Shown here in pieces: positions 4,854-6,928 of a stretch of 6,928 bases of DNA (position 1 is its first letter; the number at the start of each line of letters is the position of its first letter). The notes beneath the pieces were generated by a model, which made no database searches, was not told where the DNA came from, and saw only the letters and a list, made by a program, of their open reading frames with translations. Made by a program: the position numbers and the translations under genes. The stretch covers positions 1-6,928 of the forward strand of contig JARXAU010000042.1 of assembly GCA_029865675.1 (NCBI GenBank), in the 5' to 3' direction. This DNA comes from Rhodoferax sp. (GTDB lineage: Bacteria; Pseudomonadota; Gammaproteobacteria; Burkholderiales; Burkholderiaceae_C).

Positions 4854-4964
4854 GCCTAACTATTCGCTCAACCGCACATTTTTCGGCATACGGCAGTTGT
4901 GCTTCATTTCATTCTCGCCCAACTGCCGCACGCCACAAAACGCCGGTTAGCTCAAACGTAAGGC
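4854..4964 (+). other. attC recombination site (111 bp)
   Basis: R'' is GCCTAAC (4854-4860) and R' is GTAAGGC (4958-4964), with one change from GTTAGGC in the core triplet. The inner stem GGCAGTTG pairs with CAACTGCC, and the outer arms CGCTCAACCG and CGGTTAGCTCA pair imperfectly. The loop CATTTCATTCTCGCCC is shared with the sites at 1624 and 2263. It closes the yefM-yoeB cassette. Confidence 0.9.
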
Positions 4965-5297
4965 CTTAAGCAAACAAATCTGAATGACTCCGTTGCCACT
5001 TGGTATTCTCACCGTAGCGCAGGTTGCGACAGCATCAGCGTAAGCGGTGTTGGAAGTTCCAGTAGCATCACAGGCTCGTTCTAATGTTTCCATCTCACCC
5101 GGTCAGAAAATTCTCAGCTCTTCGCTGGTAACTTGCTTTCGCCGGCACCCCCGGCACCCAACAGAAGCACTGCAAAAGGATTAGCAAGGTAAAACGGCTG
5201 TCGCACAACTGGCGCTGCGACTTCAGTTGCTCAACAGAATTGCAAACCACTGAAATATCTGATGGTATTAGCTGGAACCCACAGGCCAGGAAACAAC
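4965..5297. other. 333-bp stretch without a recognisable gene
   Basis: Only short open frames are present, for example an 18-codon frame from ATG 4984 (MTPLPLGILTVAQVATASA) and a start-less frame ending near 5086 (SISVSGVGSSSSITGSF). Neither has a ribosome binding site or family I recognise. There is a 9-bp tandem duplication, CCGGCACCC, at 5142-5150 and 5151-5159. No second attC is seen, so this is either the long 5' leader of the following cassette or the remains of an older one. Confidence 0.4.
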
Positions 5298-5630
5298 ATG
5301 CATATACCAACTTTAAATCAGAGCATTCAATTTATCGTTGGATTAATCGTTTCAGGTTTGACCGGGTTCCATATCTTTCGAAAAATACCAGAATTTGCAG
5401 AGGTATTCAAATCCTTTGGCGGCAACCTACCAGCAGCGACACAACTAACGATGCAGTGGTATCCAGTTGCACTGCTCCTTCCAGCTCTTGTCATCGCAGC
5501 TTGGTTCTTGTATCCCAAAATTCACAGACGTGGAACTGCAGCACTCATCACCGCCATTGCAGCATCTGCTGGCAGTTTGTTGTTTATCGTATTCATCATG
5601 TATTTGCCGATCATCGCACTTCGCCAGTAA
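5298..5630 (+). CDS. Small integral membrane protein of unknown function
   Basis: The protein has 110 residues from the ATG at 5298, which has AGGAAA six bases upstream. The alternative ATG at 5262 has no ribosome binding site. Three hydrophobic helices are apparent: about 9-25 (SIQFIVGLIVSGLTGFHIF), about 55-73 (YPVALLLPALVIAAWFLY) and about 82-107 (ALITAIAASAGSLLFIVFIM). A soluble loop lies between the first two, with EFAEVFKSFGGNLPAATQL. That loop weakly recalls the x-F-x-x-x-F-x-x-x-G-x-x-L-P-x-x-T segment of PulF/GspF-type inner-membrane proteins and of standalone cassette proteins, but the similarity is too short to assign a function. It lies between the last recognisable attC and the chromosomal sugE gene, so it may be the terminal cassette. 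No attC follows it. Confidence 0.7.
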   Translation: MHIPTLNQSIQFIVGLIVSGLTGFHIFRKIPEFAEVFKSFGGNLPAATQLTMQWYPVALLLPALVIAAWFLYPKIHRRGTAALITAIAASAGSLLFIVFIMYLPIIALRQ

Positions 5631-5709
5631 GGCACGGCTATTGATCCAGCACAATATGGCGCAACGGGCACGCAACAATGGCACCTATTGATTGCAACCA
5701 ACACAACAA

Positions 5710-5723
5710 CCACGCCCGCGTGG
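5710..5723 (+). promoter_or_regulatory. Small hairpin in the sugE leader
   Basis: CCACG (5710-5714) and CGTGG (5719-5723) form a perfect five-pair stem closing a CCCG tetraloop, 16 bases before the sugE ATG. It could affect translation. It lacks the ACGR loops of the guanidine-II class and is not long enough for guanidine-I, so it is not called a riboswitch. Confidence 0.3.
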
Positions 5724-5739
5724 CGACTGGAGACGACGC

Positions 5740-6060
5740 ATGCCCTGGGTTCTGTTGATGATCGCCGGCTTGTTGGAGGTGGGCTGGGCCATCGGCCTGA
5801 AGTACACCGAAGGCTTCACCAAGTTCTGGCCCAGTGTGCTCACTTTGGCCGCCATGACGGGCAGCGTGCTGCTGCTCGGCATCGCCATGAAGTCGCTGCC
5901 GGTGGGCACGTCCTACGCCGTTTGGGTGGGCGTGGGCGCCATCGGCACAGCCATTCTGGGCATCGTGCTGTTCGGTGAATCCGCCAATGCCGGGCGTCTG
6001 ATCAGCCTGGGCCTGATCCTGGCGGGCATCATCGGCCTCAAATTGGCCACGCCCACCTAG
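5740..6060 (+). CDS. sugE: SugE/Gdx-type small multidrug resistance family guanidinium exporter
   Basis: The 106 residues match the family length (about 105). Four membrane helices are visible. The residues that line the substrate pocket of characterised Gdx proteins are all present at the expected numbers: Glu13 in AGLLEVGW, Trp16, Ser42, Tyr59 and Trp62 in SYAVWVGVG. GIAMKSLPVGTSYAVW and GESANAGRLISL are typical SugE signatures rather than QacE/EmrE ones. The protein works as an antiparallel dimer in the inner membrane, exchanging guanidinium for protons (family knowledge). The ATG at 5740 has GGAG seven bases upstream and gives the canonical MPWVLL start, so the in-frame ATG at 5692 is not used. 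Its GC-rich, strongly biased codon use differs from the cassette genes and marks return to host chromosome. It is convergent with the DoxX gene. Confidence 0.93.
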   Translation: MPWVLLMIAGLLEVGWAIGLKYTEGFTKFWPSVLTLAAMTGSVLLLGIAMKSLPVGTSYAVWVGVGAIGTAILGIVLFGESANAGRLISLGLILAGIIGLKLATPT

Positions 6061-6080
6061 CGGGCGTTCAGCCCGGGCTA
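6058..6080. terminator. Hairpin between convergent sugE and doxX-like genes
   Basis: CGGGC (6061-6065), loop GTTCA, GCCCG (6071-6075) form a perfect stem, and the outer TAGC/GCTA (6058-6061, 6077-6080) can extend it with a bulge. The stem spans the 17-base gap between the two stop codons and could act on both strands. There is no T-run on either side, so a classical intrinsic terminator is uncertain. Confidence 0.4.
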
Positions 6081-6539
6081 AATGGCAACCGCCCGGCGCA
6101 GCGGCAAGTGCGCCGGCTTGGCCAGGCGCTTGAATTCAGTGGCGGCAACAGCCAGTGCGGTGATGGCCCAGAACACCGGGTATTCATAGCCGCCGGTGTT
6201 CCAGGCCCAGCCAAAACCTTTCACCACCTGCAGTGCATACACCGCCATGCCCATCACACAAGCCGCACCCAGGGCGGCCCAGCGGGTGCATAGGCCCAGC
6301 ACCAGCGCCACGCCGGTGGCCAGCTCTGCAAAGGCGGCCATCCAGGCCCAGATTTCAGGCGGGTTGAAACCCGCCTTGCCGAAAAATGCAACCGTGCCTG
6401 CCGCCAAACCCCCCGCCACGAATTTGCCGGCAAAGTGCGGAAACATGAACAGCCCGCAAATGATGCGGGTGATGTTGTGGCCGTCAGACAAATCAAAGTT
6501 CTTGGCCTGGATCCGAAAGTCGTCTCGCGTCAGAAACAT
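6078..6539 (-). CDS. DoxX-family integral membrane protein
   Basis: The protein has 153 residues from the ATG at 6539, chosen because AAGGA stands seven bases upstream. The longer open frame to 6719 adds 60 residues of Cys/Arg-rich, non-conserved sequence and is unlikely. Four hydrophobic helices are visible: about 22-45 (NITRIICGLFMFPHFAGKF, the conserved DoxX start R-x-x-x-G-x-x-F-x-x-H-x-x-x-K-F), about 62-83 (WAWMAAFAELATGVALVLGL), about 85-105 (RWAALGAACVMGMAVYALQV) and about 118-135 (YPVFWAITALAVAATEF). The E-(L/I)-x-x-G-x-x-L-x-x-G and GGYEYP segments are typical of the family. The family includes thiosulfate:quinone oxidoreductase subunits and redox-linked membrane proteins, but the substrate here cannot be told. 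The charged N-terminus (MFLTRDDFRIQAKNFDLSD) is a small extra. High-GC host-like codon use. Confidence 0.85.
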   Translation of the reverse strand: MFLTRDDFRIQAKNFDLSDGHNITRIICGLFMFPHFAGKFVAGGLAAGTVAFFGKAGFNPPEIWAWMAAFAELATGVALVLGLCTRWAALGAACVMGMAVYALQVVKGFGWAWNTGGYEYPVFWAITALAVAATEFKRLAKPAHLPLRRAVAI

Positions 6540-6811
6540 GGTGTGTCCTTGAAGTGGGTGAGCGTGGGGTCCATCTTCCGCGTTGCGGGCAGCCCCGCAT
6601 TGACATTTCGCAAGGCCAGACGCGCACCATCTGGCGCCGGTTTCGCGACACCGTTCAACAGGTTTCACCGGGCCCTGCAAACCGCTTTGGCAGCGCGAAT
6701 CATCAAACCAAAACGGCAATCACTGTGGTTTTACACATCCCTTGCCCGCCCACACAGGCCAAAAGCCCGCCCATCGTGGGCAAATTGAGGCTCTTTACGC
6801 GTTAATTCGTG
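6540..6811. other. Upstream region of the DoxX gene, no gene assigned
   Basis: Open frames exist on both strands but look random. They lack ribosome binding sites and are rich in Arg, Pro and Cys. It should hold the doxX-like promoter on the minus strand and perhaps a divergent one for the frame at 6812, but I find no well-spaced -35/-10 pair. TTGACA at 6600-6605 on the plus strand has no acceptable -10. Confidence 0.4.
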
Positions 6812-6928
6812 ATGGCTCACTCCATGAGCTACCCGCGCGTCAGACTTGTCGCATTGGCCCCTTGTGGCGGGCCTTCGGAGCTGGTGATGGATGCGGCAGA
6901 GCTGAAGAGGTGGTTGGTATCGGTGGCG
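6812..6928 (+). CDS. Possible start of an unidentified gene, cut by window edge
   Basis: A frame opens at ATG 6812 (MAHSMSYPRVRLVALAPCGG) and stays open to the window end, 39 codons. An alternative start is ATG 6824. No Shine-Dalgarno is clear before either. The translation matches no family I recognise. The minus strand is also open from the window end to a stop at 6830, so the true coding strand is undecided. Confidence 0.25.
   Translation, partial: MAHSMSYPRVRLVALAPCGGPSELVMDAAELKRWLVSVA

Noticed and set aside
5262..5297. Earlier start for the small membrane protein
   Set aside because: No ribosome binding site precedes the ATG at 5262, whereas the ATG at 5298 has AGGAAA at correct spacing.
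5095..5310. Minus-strand 71-codon frame
   Set aside because: It has no ribosome binding site or recognisable motif, and it overlaps the start of the better-supported membrane gene.
5631..5739. Guanidine riboswitch upstream of sugE
   Set aside because: The CCACG-CCCG-CGTGG hairpin lacks an ACGR loop and has no partner hairpin, and the rest of the leader does not show the guanidine-I or guanidine-III conserved bases.
6540..6719. N-terminal extension of the DoxX protein to the ATG at 6719
   Set aside because: The extra 60 residues are not DoxX-like, while the ATG at 6539 has a good AAGGA ribosome binding site and gives the usual length.

Overview
The window looks like the end part of a sedentary chromosomal integron cassette array and its junction with ordinary chromosome. 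The host is probably a betaproteobacterium of the Burkholderiales (inference). The grounds are the high-GC sugE/gdx-like and DoxX-like genes at the right, a PEP-CTERM protein at the left and IS110-family elements. No integrase gene is visible. The attC sites read R'' (left) to R' (right), so the integrase and attI would lie to the left.

Layout. 1-~150: 5' end of an IS110-family transposase on the minus strand, with a long inverted repeat next to its start codon. 155-254: tandem 49-bp repeat, each copy carrying the integron core heptamer GTTAGGC. 321-1205: PEP-CTERM exported protein. 1221-~1258: the left half only of an attC, fused to a 5'-truncated, frameshifted lipoprotein-like gene (1259-1611), followed by a complete attC (1624-1737). 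1782-2255: exported DUF4124-like protein, then an attC (2263-2373). 2368-2960: VapBC toxin-antitoxin pair on the minus strand, against the array direction, with a perfect inverted-repeat operator. ~3060-4210: decayed IS110-family element with several internal deletions, abutting the remains of a short attC (4206-4266). 4347-4849: YefM-YoeB-like toxin-antitoxin pair on the plus strand with GTAC-core operator repeats, followed by an attC (4854-4964). 4965-5297: no convincing gene. 5298-5630: small three-helix membrane protein of unknown function. 5740-6060: guanidinium exporter of the SugE/Gdx type. 6078-6539: DoxX-family membrane protein, convergent with it. 6812-end: an open frame of unknown nature.

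The two toxin-antitoxin cassettes carry their own promoters, as is known for stabilising cassettes in sedentary arrays, while the PEP-CTERM, DUF4124-like and membrane-protein genes are single-gene units with their own ribosome binding sites. The array is eroding: one attC half is lost with the front of a gene, one IS has internal deletions, several attC cores deviate from GTTRRRY, and the vapBC unit and the last membrane-protein unit have no recognisable attC. From about 5700 rightwards the base composition and gene content look like stable host chromosome.
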